DNA of 64,000 nt. Origin: Pinus tabuliformis. Taxonomy: Eukaryota; Streptophyta; Pinopsida; Pinales; Pinaceae. The DNA is taken from NCBI GenBank assembly GCA_031772625.1, contig CM062819.1, forward strand, positions 1,230,981,070 through 1,231,045,069, in the 5' to 3' direction. A model generated the notes under the pieces. The model saw only the letters and a program-made list of their open reading frames with translations. It was not told the DNA's origin and searched no databases. The position numbers were made by a program, and so were the translations under genes. The number at the start of each line of letters is the position of its first letter. Position 1 is the stretch's first letter. Shown in pieces: positions 23,763-35,469 of this stretch.

Positions 23763-26631
23763 ATGGCATTCCATGGGTTGAGGCTTGAGTATGCTTTGGA
23801 ATGCATCTCGAATTTCATAACCTGGAGGGATAGGATGGAGGTTGTGCTAGAGGACAATGGCTTGAAGGAATTTGTTAAACAAGCAATTCCTAAGCCAGTA
23901 GCTCCTGATGCACAAAACTTGGCCGAGTGGAAAAAGTGTGTGGCGAAGGCAAGGTAGATAATCCTTAAGGGATTTCAAGATCATATTGTCTCGAGTCTCC
24001 ATGGAAAGGAAACCCCACATGCTATGTGGAAAACATTGACGGACTTGTATCATAATAGCAGTGATCAAAGGAAGTTGGAACTGAAGGATAGACTTCGTAA
24101 AATCAAGATGGAGAAAGGAGAGATGATTCTGAAATACTTGACCAAGTTCACTCAATGTCGAGATGAACTTGGAAGTGTTGGAATCACGGTTTCCGAGGAT
24201 GATACGGTGAGCCTTTCTCTTCTTGGTCTCCCAAAGGGTTGGCATAGTTATCAGGACTTTGTCAATGGTCAGGAGAAGTTGCCAGATTGGGAATGAATAT
24301 GGTCGTATTTGATGCAAGATGAGATCAGGAGGAACACCATGGATGGCTCTTCATCAAAGACTGATGATGAAGAGAATTGTGCCTTAGCAATTAGGGTGAG
24401 GGAGGGGAAAGGTAAAATTTCCCATTCCAAATCAGATTCTTATCATGGAGGTAAGAAGAAGAACATGAAGAAAGTTAAATGCTTTCATTGTCACAAGATG
24501 GGACACTATGCTACAAATTGTCCATTGAAGAAGTCTAAGGAGAAGCCCTTAGGAGGAGGAGTGGGTGAGGATTTTTCCTCCCAATTCGAATTAGACTTTT
24601 CCTTCATTTCATGCATGGTGTCTTCAATGTTGGGAATTGTCTGGTACTTAGACCGTGGAGTGTCATTCCACATGACTGGTGACAAAGAGTTATTCAGTGA
24701 ACTGAAGGAGAAAGATCTCAAGATGCATATCGAGATGGTTGATGACGGTAAGTATAGTGTTACTAGTGTGGGCACTATTACTTTTCAGAGGGAGCATGCG
24801 GCTCCACTCACCTTGAAGAATGTTATGCATGTACCCGGACTGATGAAGAACTTGGTATTCGTTTCCATGCTTGAGGATAGAGGCTATGATGTGATCTTTT
24901 CGAAAGGAAAGGTGTTCCTTCAACACATAGCCACGGTTCAAGTAAATAAGATAGGGATTCGAGTTTAGGATCTCTATATAGGTAGAGTATTGTGATTCTT
25001 TGAGTTCAAAAGAAAAAAATATGTTGAGCCGAAACATCAATGAGTTATGGCACAGGCGATTGGGCCACTTCCATCATGGGGCTTTGAAGATATTGCAGCA
25101 AATCTCTACCGGTCTTCCCAAAGGTACGCTTGAGCAAGTTGATACATGCAAGGGTTGTACTTTGGGAAAATACACCAAGTCTTCCTTTGGAAACAGAGAC
25201 AGTCGAGAAGAGTCTATTCTGGAGAGAGTCCATTCAAAGGTATGTGGACCATTCTCGACAGCATCCACGGCCAAACACAGGTATTATGTTATATTTGTTT
25301 ATGACTATTCTCGTAAATGTTGGGTGTTTTTTATGCAGAAAAAGGATCAAACTTTCATAAAGTTTTGTGAGTTCAAAGCATTGGTAGAGAAAGATTCTGG
25401 CAAGAAGTTCAAAGCTCTACAGAGTGATAACGATGGTGAGTATGTCTCCAATGAGTTTAATAACTTCCGTGCAGCGGAAGGGATTTAACAAGAGTTAACT
25501 ATACCCCATAACCCTCAATAGAATGGGGTTGCCAAGAGGAAGAACAGGAGCATAGTAGGGGCAGCAAGGGTGATGTTGCATGATGAGGGCCTACCACTAC
25601 AATTGTGGGTTGAGGCATGCAACATAGTGGTTTATCTTTAGAATTGTATCCCACATCAGATATTTGAGATGAAGACACCAAAGGAGGCTTATTCCAGTAA
25701 GAGGCCAGATGTTGGTCACTTCAATATTTTTGGGTCATCAGTTTATTTCTATGTGACCAAAGATGCATGGAAGAAACTTGAGCCAACAACAGAGTTTGGG
25801 ATCTTTGTGGGGTACACTGATACACCCTACAATTATCAGGTGCACATGCTGACCAGTCGAATGATAGTGGTTCACAAGGATATCAGGTTCGATGAGGAGA
25901 AGGCATTGTGAGTATCCCTTGGGAGGGAGCTTGAGCTACATGCGGATGATGAAATTTTAGCTCCTAAGGTTGGACCTCAGATTGATTCGAAGCAGCCACA
26001 TGTAGAGGTTTAAAGAGTGGAGACATCCACTCAAGCAAAGTCTTCTAGAGAGGGAAGAAAGCACACTAGAGAGGCTAACATATTGTTGGATGATGCACAG
26101 GAGAATGTGGGAGCACCCTCTTCTCGGCGCAGACAGAGGAGGTCACCGGACAGGTACACTGGATACATGGCACTTATGGGTGCATGTTTTGTGACAAAGT
26201 CATCTTCCTTTCAAGAAGCAGTGCAGCAGCTGGTTTGGGTTGTTGTGATGGTGGAGGAGTATGACTCCATAGTTCGAAACATTGTTTTGGATGTGGTTGC
26301 GAGACTAGAGGAAAAGTCAATTGTGAGCTCCCATTGGTTTTACAAGGTAAAGCAAGTCACAGATGGTAGTGTGGAGAAGCATAAGTCCATATTTGTTTCC
26401 TATGGCTTTTCATAGGTATAGGGGATTGACTATGATGATACCTTTGCTCCTGTTGCGAGGTACTCGTCAATTAGATCTATTTTAGAACTATCAGAAGAGA
26501 TGGGTGGATGTGAAGACTACCTTCCTTAATGGCATGATTGAGGAAGAGGTGTACATACAGCAGACCGAAGGTTTTGAAACTGTTATCACTCAGGTTGTCC
26601 TTAAGCTCTGGAAAAGGATACGGCCGAGGTA
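23763..26631 (+). pseudogene. Element D gag-pol (copia), truncated in RT
   Basis: Domains in order are gag (ATG 23763; ITWRDRMEVVLED), CCHC knuckle (CFHCHKMGHYATNCP near 24480), protease (WYLDRGVSFHMTGD near 24640; the usual DSGAS motif reads DRGVS), GAG-pre-integrase (LWHRRLGHFHHGAL near 25048), integrase (LQSDNDGEY near 25420; PQ-stop-NGVAKRKNR near 25510), integrase C-terminal block (VGHFNIFGSSVYFYV) and RT start (SHWFYKVKQV, DDTFAPVARYSSIR). A small deletion near 26505 joins the SILELSEEMGG block to DVKTTFLNG. The frame ends at about 26631 in the KLWK block, before the RT active site. Stops replace conserved Gln (CAG to TAG) in the PQQNG and FSQV blocks. Confidence 0.9.
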
Positions 26632-28251
26632 ACCGCATACCAACTTTGGACTGCAGGTTCTAGCCAACCTGCAATCAGAGAGGGCTCTCTCTTTATGATT
26701 TAGCTTTGTTGAAAAGGATTTTAGGCTAGGTCTCGAGTTCAGAGGGTTTTGTTTTGTTTTCGGTGGGAAAATTGATGTTTTCAGACAGAGAGGCAAGGCA
26801 TAGTCTGGAAGTTTCAAACCATTGGGCGTGGATTCAAGGAGGAGAACTGCTGGTGCTTTTCCTTAATAACAGTGAGGGAAAATGGAGCAAGATAGTTGAG
26901 CATGAAACAATATTTCAGGTTTAAGTGATGGAAGGAATGCTAAGTAATGAGAGGCAGTTAAGAATCTCTCAATCAACTTAACAAAGGAGGTAACAGAGCG
27001 CTACCTAGGGGTAGTAAAGAATCCCTAGATAATTGGCAAACACAGGTGAATCGGGGTAAACATGAGCCAGGAGGAATTCATATTCATAACCAATTCAATT
27101 AGAGGAAAAACATAAAGAAATAGCAGAAATTGAGCATAGAGAGTATTTAAACTAATTCTAGGCTATTCTTTCTTTCTACTATTTAGATAGTGTGAAACAA
27201 TAAACAGAGGTAAGATGCACTTATTTCTTCAGGCTACAGCACAAGAATTCCATCTTCATGTCTCCAAAACATTCATTTACAACAGTCAATTTGCTCTCCA
27301 AGCTTTCGGCAATCTTTGATTATAGAAAAAAACTCAGGTATACAATGCGAGTCTCTGGTGAAAATTCTCAATCAACCAACCCTTTGAAACAATGTAGAGG
27401 GCAGTATATATAGGGCAAAACTATCTACAGAGTTCCTTTATTACATCTTGACCTAATCAGGTCTGAAAGAAAGATCATTACTTAACCTAATCCTATCCAG
27501 AAATAAATGCAAAAATATCTCGGGCTGTCGTATCAAGACTGAGTAAATGATGTTGTCCTTGGTGGCTGGCTACAGTGTTTTCTGAAATAAATGTGTATGG
27601 GTTTCTGCATCTCTACTGTCTGTCTGCATTTAAAGCTTTAACTGTGATTTGAGGGCAAGGATGGGCTTATGCCTCTTGATTTGACTTTCTGGGGGGCTCA
27701 TCAATGTTCAGGTGCTTCGAGCCCCTAAAAAATCTTCGGCTGATACTCTTTGGCTTTTCTTATTCCTCTGATACTCTTTGGCAATAAACCGATGCTGCTC
27801 TGACGTGTTGTGGGTCTAAATCATCATTTAATGGCCGTTGTTCGGCCTCTGCTTCCTTCAAAACTGTTTTCTGCTCCTCTCGGCAAGCTTCGCGAAGAAA
27901 AATGGTTCATTCGGCGCCTTTCGGGCTTCCTAGGGGCTGCAAAACGAAAATATTCCCTGAAGATTCCCCATTCAGGCCCAAAAAATCTAGCGATGAGCGA
28001 TTTGCACTAGCTCATCAAAACTGCCTCAGAATCTGATTCCGGGGCTCCGAAGTGCGATTTTTGCCCTTCGCGCCAAAAAGTGTTGATGACGTCAGCATGA
28101 TGTGACATTGTACGGTGGGTGACGTCAGCGATGACGTCAGCATGATGACGTGGTGGGATGACGTCAGCATGACGTCATCATGTATGGACGGTGACGTGGC
28201 ATGACACGTGTGATGAGCCCCAAAAAATGGATAATTATTTGGGCTCATTCA
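26632..28251 (-). mobile_element. LTR-like fragment (minus) with TATA box and bZIP-site array
   Basis: No coding frame is convincing. On the minus strand an upstream cluster of TGACGTCA sites (28087-28211) is followed about 680 bases later by a TATA box (TATATATA, plus 27403-27410) and about 770 bases of leader. An inverted repeat TGAGCCC / GGGCTCA (28214-28220 and 28241-28247) closes the upstream side. The layout suggests an LTR or another minus-strand promoter, but I found no partner copy, and the left edge is placed only where D's RT frame ends. Confidence 0.4.
28087..28211 (-). promoter_or_regulatory. Dense bZIP-type site array
   Basis: Five perfect TGACGTCA palindromes (28087, 28120, 28132, 28159, 28170), two TGACGTGG sites (28146, 28192) and one ACACGTGT G-box (28204) lie within 125 bases. 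Such ACGT-core sites are bound by plant bZIP factors (TGA and G-box-binding classes). The array lies upstream of the minus-strand TATA box at about 27406; that it drives that promoter is inference. Confidence 0.6.
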
Positions 28252-30623
28252 ACCTCCTAATTCGACTTAATCCACCATTCTCATTAGTTTATTGCATGTT
28301 TTTTATTATATTTATGCTAATAGAGTGAATTGGGTTAGTCATTATGCCAACAAGTCTAATGTGTGCTTTGTGTAGCCTTTTTGGTCAATTTGGAGACAAA
28401 ATTGAAGGTCTTAATGAGCACTTGGCAGCCAAATTCGTGGGAGAACAAGGGAGAGGATTTGTAGGAAGGTGTCCCCTTCATTTATGGGCCCTTACCTCGA
28501 ATTCTCCACCATCAGCTCGGAGTTCAAGGGCCACCGAATCAATTAGCACAAGGGCGGCCATGCAAGTCAAGTAGGACTGCTGTTAACTACAAGTTTTGGG
28601 CAGCTGAGTCCCTAAAGTTTAGGAGGACTGTTGGGTCCTCAATTTGTATAAATAAGAGGGCTGAGGGCCTCATTTCAGTTAGTCAATTTGGTTAGCTAGT
28701 GGTTAGTCATTTTGTAGCTGGTAGTTAGTCATTTCATAGTCTTGTTGTAGTCATTTTGTAATTCGATTTTTAGGCAATGGATTAGTTTTGCTGTCAGCTC
28801 ATTTTCAAGTTCTCCTTGTGGACAGTTTTGATGTAACTCTTCATTTCTTGATCAATAAAGATGAATCCAGCTTTGCACCAGCTCTAAATCTCTCTTGGGA
28901 GGCTGTAGCTCTTGGGGTTGGGCCCATCTCAAGCGCCCAGTACCTCCTTTGATTATCTTTATGTGTTTTTGCTGCATTCTCAGAATAAAATCAGCTATTT
29001 AGATTTAAATGTTGTGTTGTTGTTTATGTTGCTTTTGATAATCAGAAAAGGTCTTTCATGTTCAGATTTGCTTGATAGGTTAATCATAGGGAAGATCTTC
29101 AGAAAAAGGCTACCAAACACCTTGAATCTCACCTCCCCCTTTGTGGAATCATGAGCTGGGACCAATGTGACTTTGCTGCCAACAAAAACGTTGTTTTGCT
29201 TTGCCATGCAATTCTTAGTGTTGGAATCCTCTTTCGTAGATGCTGATATTAGTAGGGTTTAAATGCTTCAGTTGATGATTTCTTAGTGGCATAAGTTAGT
29301 TCATGCATTTCATTTCGAATAAACTACTGTTCATTTCCTTTTGTTGTTACTTAGGTCAGAATAAAGTAAAGTAACTAGGTCATAGGTTTTATAAGTGTTT
29401 GTTTGTTCAGTTTGAAAAACCACTTGCAGAGTACTTATTACCCTTCCTTACCTGCACATACTCCATCCAACCTACCTGTTTCATCCTTCACTCAGAACCC
29501 TTACCTTACATTTACCTCATTCGCTACTTTGCCATGATTCTCATCTTCTTGTGCAACATTGTTTCATCCCTCCTTGAACAAATCTCACCATCTGCGCCAC
29601 TCCTCGACTCCATCCTCCAAGTCTTGAACTCCCCTACATCCCTATTTCACCTCCATACTCATTCGTCCACCTTTTTCCCTCCATCCATTCTCCAAAATCC
29701 TCTTTTCAGAACATCCTGTAGAAATCTTTGAACATCCTGTAGAACCCCTGCAGACTTCCTATAGAAGCTCATAAACACGGTTTCTTGGCAGCAAAACTTT
29801 GTGAGACTCTCTGGAAGGGTGTTAGGGACCCCTTAGACCCTCTATGAACCTTCCCAACCTTTCCCAAGCATTTCTCCTCCTTGATCCACCTCTGCACAGT
29901 CAAAAATAGTTAAAAGCACATGCATGATAATTCCAACAACTTAATCAAAAATACAAAAAGATGTTTTCTTCAGATAGTGATAACTTAGACACATGCATTT
30001 TACCTTCCTAGAAGTAATGGCATCTCTTTCAATAGTTTGCATGCTCTCCTTTGCGTCAGTAGGACTAGCTGGTAGAATTAGGGTTTGCTAGGGTTTGCGT
30101 TTCTTTTTTGTCTTTCGGTTTCTTTTTGCAATTAGATTAACTTCCTTCGAGTTAACTTTCATCCATCAATTAAAAAGCTTCTTCTAAGATCTCATAGAAG
30201 TTGGCTTAAGCTCCTAGCGGACTTGTGCCAGCTGACCAAGTGACAGCTGCGGCAAGAGCTAGTACTTGTGCATACAGCACCGTCGCTTCCAAGTTTGTTA
30301 CGAACTACCGGGTTGATAAAATTAAAGAAGGGAGTTCCAGGAGTTGTAGCATTATTGCTACAATACTGGGGCCCAACAACGTGGCAAGGGGCCACGCAAG
30401 CAGATGACTCGACATGTGACTGGGCAAAGGGGGGTGACGTAAGCGGTGACATCACCGGGCAGGAGGCGGTAAGTGGTTTTGTGGCGCACCACCTTTGGGG
30501 GGGGAGCGGTTTTGTCAGAAGGGGCTCCGCCACAGCCCAGGAGCTGACGCGTGGCGGGAGTACGGCGGGTAATACCGCCCATTTCCCGGACGCTAAAGCT
30601 CGGGCGTTTTGGAGATGGGACGG
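28252..30623 (+). other. LTR-like and unassigned sequence between D and E
   Basis: A plus-strand promoter unit is visible: TATAAATA at 28647-28654, a run of GTTAGTCATTT-like repeats (28677-28765) and AATAAA at 28854-28859. This is the layout of an LTR, though its ends are not fixed. From 28870 to 30180 I see nothing definite; the open frame at 29399-29731 has no recognisable motif. The last part (30360-30623) is GC-rich with further ACGT-core sites (GTGACGTAAGC near 30437), like an LTR U3, and is cut by E's LTR at 30624. Confidence 0.4.
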
Positions 30624-32532
30624 TGTTTAGTCAATTTAGTGTTATCTAAATTGCTAGTATTTATTGTCAACCCGGGGCTCGTAAGCTGATGAAGTGAGGG
30701 TGTACTATATGTACTTAAGTAACCTCTTAGAGTTTTTCTTATTGTTGGGGGGTGTTGTTGTGGTTAATTATGTTCCTAAGATGGAGTGAGAATTTATAAA
30801 CAAGTGAGTGATGGTGTGTGTGTAGAGTGAATTCTAAATGAGTGGAAGTGTGTGTGGAGTGATCTCTAACTAATTGCTTGAAAGGAAATGCTTGGAAAGA
30901 ATAAATGAATTGAAATGACTTGAAATAAACTTGAAAGCAAATGACCACTACCAATGGCACTAGACACCGTTCAAGTTGCTGCTAATAAAAGAAAAGAGAA
31001 TCACTTTTAAAACCCAAGAATAAAGATTATCTCTCTCTAACTCGATGCTTCAAAGCACATGTACTGTGTAAAGCACGGAAAGAAAGTAGCTTAAGTGGAA
31101 TTTATAAAAGTGAGAAAAATATGCTTGAAATACTAATGATAATAATTTGCTATTTCTAATTCTCTACTTCAGCCATATGTACTATGGAAAGCATGATTAG
31201 AAAGTAGTGAGGAAATAGTCTAGGAAGCACTTTAAAATCAAAACTTTTACTCTAAAGACTAGTGGTAATGATTTACTCTTTCTAACTCGATGCTTCAAAG
31301 CACATGTACTGTGTAAAGCACGGAAAGAAAGTAGCTTAAGAACAGTCCAAAAAGTACCCAAACAAGCTGCAAGTTAGTGATATTTTGATCTTAAAAGATA
31401 ATAATTTATGATGAAGATCATTCATGTATGTTAACAGCTCTTTGAGAAATAAGATTAAAAACTAACTATAAAGACAAAGGCAGCACTTGAATTGTCAACT
31501 TCAAATACCATTAGCTGTAAAGCAAACACAACACATATAAAAATAAATCCCGGGCTAAAAGAAACCTGCAAAGAAATAACACTGATCAGCTGAAAAGAAA
31601 GGAAAACAAGTAAATGAAACTATACATGCTTAAGGAAATAAATAAGAAAATAATGAAATGCTGCACATGAAATACTTTACAAAGGCTGAGATGAGCAGGG
31701 GCCCTTTGTTCATTCAGCCATAAGAGAACTCAAAGATCTGGAAACTTCAAAACAGTGCTATATTGATTTCTCCATTTGCAAAAAGTTTACAAAACAGAGT
31801 GCTGGAATAGCACTAGAAAACAGAGTTCACAAAAGCTTCTAAATTCAACACAAGTGCAGCAAATTACAACTAATCCAAAAGTTCTTTGAGCGTACGCAGA
31901 CGCATCAATTTATAGGAGTTTCTAAGATAGCCTATGCGTACAGCTAGTTTAACAGAAAAACAATAAAACAGTATGCGTATTAAAGGTCCTTTGACACATC
32001 ACGGCTGCGTGGACGAGTTTAGTGGTTCTGTCGACATGGATAATAAATCTATGTTGGATTGCGTCCCCTGCCATCTGTAGAACATGGACAGATCACCATT
32101 CAAGGTGACGTGACCAAACAACTTTCAAACACCGTTTAAACCACTTTGAGTTGACCGTGGCTTAACCAGCTTTGACCATGGGTAAAAATGACGTGGATGG
32201 CTGGAACAAAGGGACAGGAACCTCGAGCACACTGATACCTGAGTGCCCATGTGGCTCGTCTAGCAAACCGACACGTGGATCATAGTGTTTAACAAAAAGG
32301 CTGCAGGATCTTCAGATAGCTGCGGGATCATCAGATAGCTGCGGGATTCCTGCAAGTAAGTCAAAAACTAAACAAATAGTCATCCATTAGCAAAACTTGC
32401 TTGATCATGCTTATTGACACTGAATGTAATGATCTGAGAGGTTTTATGGTGAAAATGAGGCAAAAGTGAAGGAAAGATAAGGAAAAGTTGAGGAAAATGG
32501 TAGACAAATAGGTGTAGAATAGAGGTTCTACA
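30624..32532 (-). repeat. Element E 3' LTR (full length)
   Basis: On the minus strand it starts TGTAGAACC right after a purine tract (CGGAGTGGGGGTA, plus 32533-32545) and ends ACTAAACA. The region 30624-32045 repeats at 41465-42885; 32046-32532 has no partner because the 5' LTR is truncated. A TATA box (minus TATAAAT) is at 31908-31914. Identical 55-base units lie at 31041-31095 and 31286-31340, with a diverged third at 31161-31206. A short tandem repeat of an AGATAGCTGCGGGATC-like unit lies near 32300-32350. Confidence 0.82.
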
Positions 32533-32581
32533 TACCCCCACTCCGAGGGTATTGCATGTCCTCATGCAATGAAAACACAAT

Positions 32582-34258
32582 TCAGTCCATCTGCTGGGAT
32601 GCCTCAGCTAGGACATCCAACCTCCTTTTCTTCCTTTGTGTAGAAACATTAACCTTTGGCCTCTTGAACATGCATCTGAATTTCAAGTTAATTAAGGCTC
32701 TGTTCAGCCTTCTACATCTCTTCTTGAGTCTGCTGTGTTTCTTCTGCCACATGCTCATGTGAAGATAGGTATTATCTTGGATTGCCTTGGCAATATCAGC
32801 TTGCTGCTTCATTTCTTCATTTCTCTGTTTAATGTGACGGTTCAACACTTCAAGTTCATAGATTTCTTGTTTAAGTAAATCTATTTGCTGCTCATGAGGT
32901 ATGACATTACTTGGGCCAGCAGTGTTTTGCTCCAATGTCTCATAATAGTTGTACACCTCTTGTTGAATTGGGTCAACAATTGGTGACCTCCTTGGACTAT
33001 ATTCATGCTCAGTTTCAAACTCCGGCTGAAATGGACTGTCTTCTCTTGAAGGAGTAGCTGCCTCACGTGATGGACTATCCTCAAGGTCTGCTTGTGTAGC
33101 ACCCTTCTCAGGTGTGCTGAGATCAATGAAGAGTGTCCTCGTGGCTTTCCTTTTATTCTGCAATCTACTACTCCTTCTTACAGTGGCAGCACTCTGTGTT
33201 TCTTTTTGTGCCTTTTCCTTTGGTTTTTGAACTTTTACTTCCTCAGAGAGGGCAGTTTTCTCATGGAGTTTAGCTACCCTTTGTGCTAAAGGCTGGTTAT
33301 CTCTTTCTTCACCACTAGAATGCTCTGGGGTCTGGTCAGTTTCTCGGATTATGGATTTCCCCTTATCTTGTTTTTGTTTCTTTTTGTCCTCTCTTTTCTT
33401 TTTGGCAGCTTCCTTGGCAAGTTCAGCGAGGGTTTCTGAGATGACCCCTTGAGCACTGTCTTCAGTGGGTTCAATCTCAGGTTCAGGATGATGGGCTTCT
33501 AGTTCTTCTACAGTTTGTTCCTCTAAGATATCAGTCTCAGAGATACTTTCTTTCCTCTTCCTTCTGCTTTTTCTAGGTATAGAAGACTCTCCAGGTTCTG
33601 CAAAATGATTCCTTACAAGGAATTTTTCCCATGTGTCTTGTTTTTCTTTTAACTGTTCTTCTATCAATAATTTTACAAGACCATGGTGACAGAGGTAAGC
33701 TTGTACATTTCGTGGATTTTGTTGAGCCATGGAACACATCTTCCTAAGGCTTTGAAATAGGAAATAAGGAAGATTTATATCATGTTCTCCTTGAAACTGC
33801 AGCATAATTTTACCATGATAGACATACAACACTCCAAATCTCCCTTCACAGGTGAAAAACTTTTGTACTAATAACAATAGAATTTTCCATTCTTCTTTAA
33901 CATGGGAAATTGGAATTCATTTGGTGAAAACACTTGTGTCCATACCTGGGTTTTTAAAAATCCGCTTCCATTGTTGATCCTGGACTGCCCGGTTTTTGAA
34001 CCAACGTTCACCGGTTTGTGGAAGAGAGGTAGCCCTTGCTATGCTTCCTTCGTTGACTGTAACTGTTAAATCACCCACAATTGCCTGACTGTCTTTATCC
34101 TTAAATGATCTTGCAAAGGCTTTGGTTACTTCCTTATGGTAGCCCTTAAACTTTCTGATACATTGTAACCAATTGGCTTTTTGTAGTGCCTCCTCAACCT
34201 GAGGATATGCCTCCAAGAATTTCGAACCTTCGGGTTCAGCCCTCAAAAGCTTTCCCAT
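32582..34258 (-). pseudogene. Element E accessory ORF downstream of pol, one in-frame TGA
   Basis: A 558-codon sense frame (ATG at 34258) has a single TGA at 33917-33919 and is otherwise uninterrupted. Residues 40-220 form the conserved domain shared with the ORF at 9224-10747: DLTVT (63-67), IARATSLP (73-80), FTCEGRF (135-141), YVYH (145-148), HHGLVKL (191-197) and TWEKFLVRNHF (209-219). A charged Lys/Glu linker follows, then RRSSRLQNKRK (a basic, possibly nuclear-targeting patch), a coiled coil (about 450-510) and a basic tail with KRPKV and RKKRR. It lies 1.2 kb downstream of gag-pol and ends 37 bases before the purine tract, the position of the Athila env-like or second ORF. No signal peptide or clear transmembrane helix is visible, so an envelope role is not supported. 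The TGA could be CGA-to-TGA decay; programmed readthrough is less likely. Confidence 0.8.
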
Positions 34259-35469
34259 CGACTCTTCAGCTCTTGTTTAAACACAAATTTGATGGTGACC
34301 TTACACAGTAACTCCGTAACTTCACACAGTAACTCCTCGGTTCCTGTTCAGACTTTTTGGAACAGAGGGTATACGGTGCATTAACAGCCTCAGACACCGG
34401 GAATTCACGGCTTGAATTTAGAGTTAAGCGGTGGAATTAGCGTGGACACAGTGAAAACGGTGACTAACAGTCGTAATACGACTGTATCACAGGTTTACGG
34501 GCTATACGGCAGAGGGAAAACAGAGGATGGTTTATGGAGGTAATCGTAGTGAGTGAAAACGAAATAAGGGAGATGATGGCGAGGAATAGGGTGTTATGAG
34601 CATAGAGGGTTTTGAAATGATGAACGGAACGGCTACATTCTTTAATCTCGGCTGTGGAGTGACACATGGCTGTGGAACGAGAACTGAGAGACGTAATGCG
34701 GTAGGTTACGTCATTAGGGTACAAGACCTTAATGACCGAAACAGCCATATGTAATTTCAAAAATCGTGGTTATTATGAGCTGGTAGACGTGGAGGATTCG
34801 GAGATTTGTAGTCGCATGGGAAAAAGAGAATGGGTAATCATTACGTTTAGTGGCCAACAAGACATAACCCAGAAAATTCCGCATAATGAAATAACCATAG
34901 GTTTAGAGTTTTGAACATACCTCGGATCACTTTTGATTTGGCTTCTGATGATTTACTAACCTTTTGTAAACTTTATTGCTAGCACATGACCTTTCCTCCT
35001 TGTCTTCGATGATTTGGAACTGTGAATATTTTCTTCAAACAAATTGTGTTTCTTGTGCAGGTACAGAAGGCTGCAGGAAAGCTAATCGGCTGCAGGATTG
35101 TCAAATGGCTGCAGAAACTGTAATGAAGTCTTCTAGCTGCATAAAATACTTTAGTTGCCAAAAAAAAACTTTATTAATGAAGTGAAATGGAATGAAGGAA
35201 TGAATGAGTGAGTGGAAAGCAGTGAGGTGAAGTGAAGATGGTAAGATGGAAGAAAATGGTGAGATGAAATAAATGAAATGGAAATGAAAGAGAGAGAGAT
35301 TTTTTTTGGAAAACATTAGGTGTCAGGTGACCCTGATTTTCACCTTATGTTTTCTGCATGAGACTGCCAATCAGAGATTGGTTTTCAGGCTCATACATTT
35401 ATTCATTTTTCCCTTTTTTTTTCTTTTTTTTCTTTTTTTTTTTTTTATTGAAATTGAAAGAAACAGAGA
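34259..35469 (-). other. Element E spacer between pol and accessory ORF
   Basis: No coding frame. It contains a long T/A homopolymer-rich tract (about 35404-35452) just downstream of the pol stop, and a purine-rich run of GAATGA/GAAATG units at about 35180-35300. Repeated GGCTGCAGGA-like words occur near 35070-35110, echoing those in the LTR near 32300. A spliced or subgenomic leader for the accessory ORF could lie here, but I see no decisive signal. Confidence 0.4.

Noticed and set aside
29399..29731. Small protein gene of 110 codons
   Set aside because: Pro/Leu/Ser-rich low-complexity translation without a known motif, promoter context or conservation evidence.
32582..34258. Envelope glycoprotein call for E's downstream ORF
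   Set aside because: No signal peptide, no transmembrane segment, no Cys-rich ectodomain; the product is charged with a coiled coil and basic tail.
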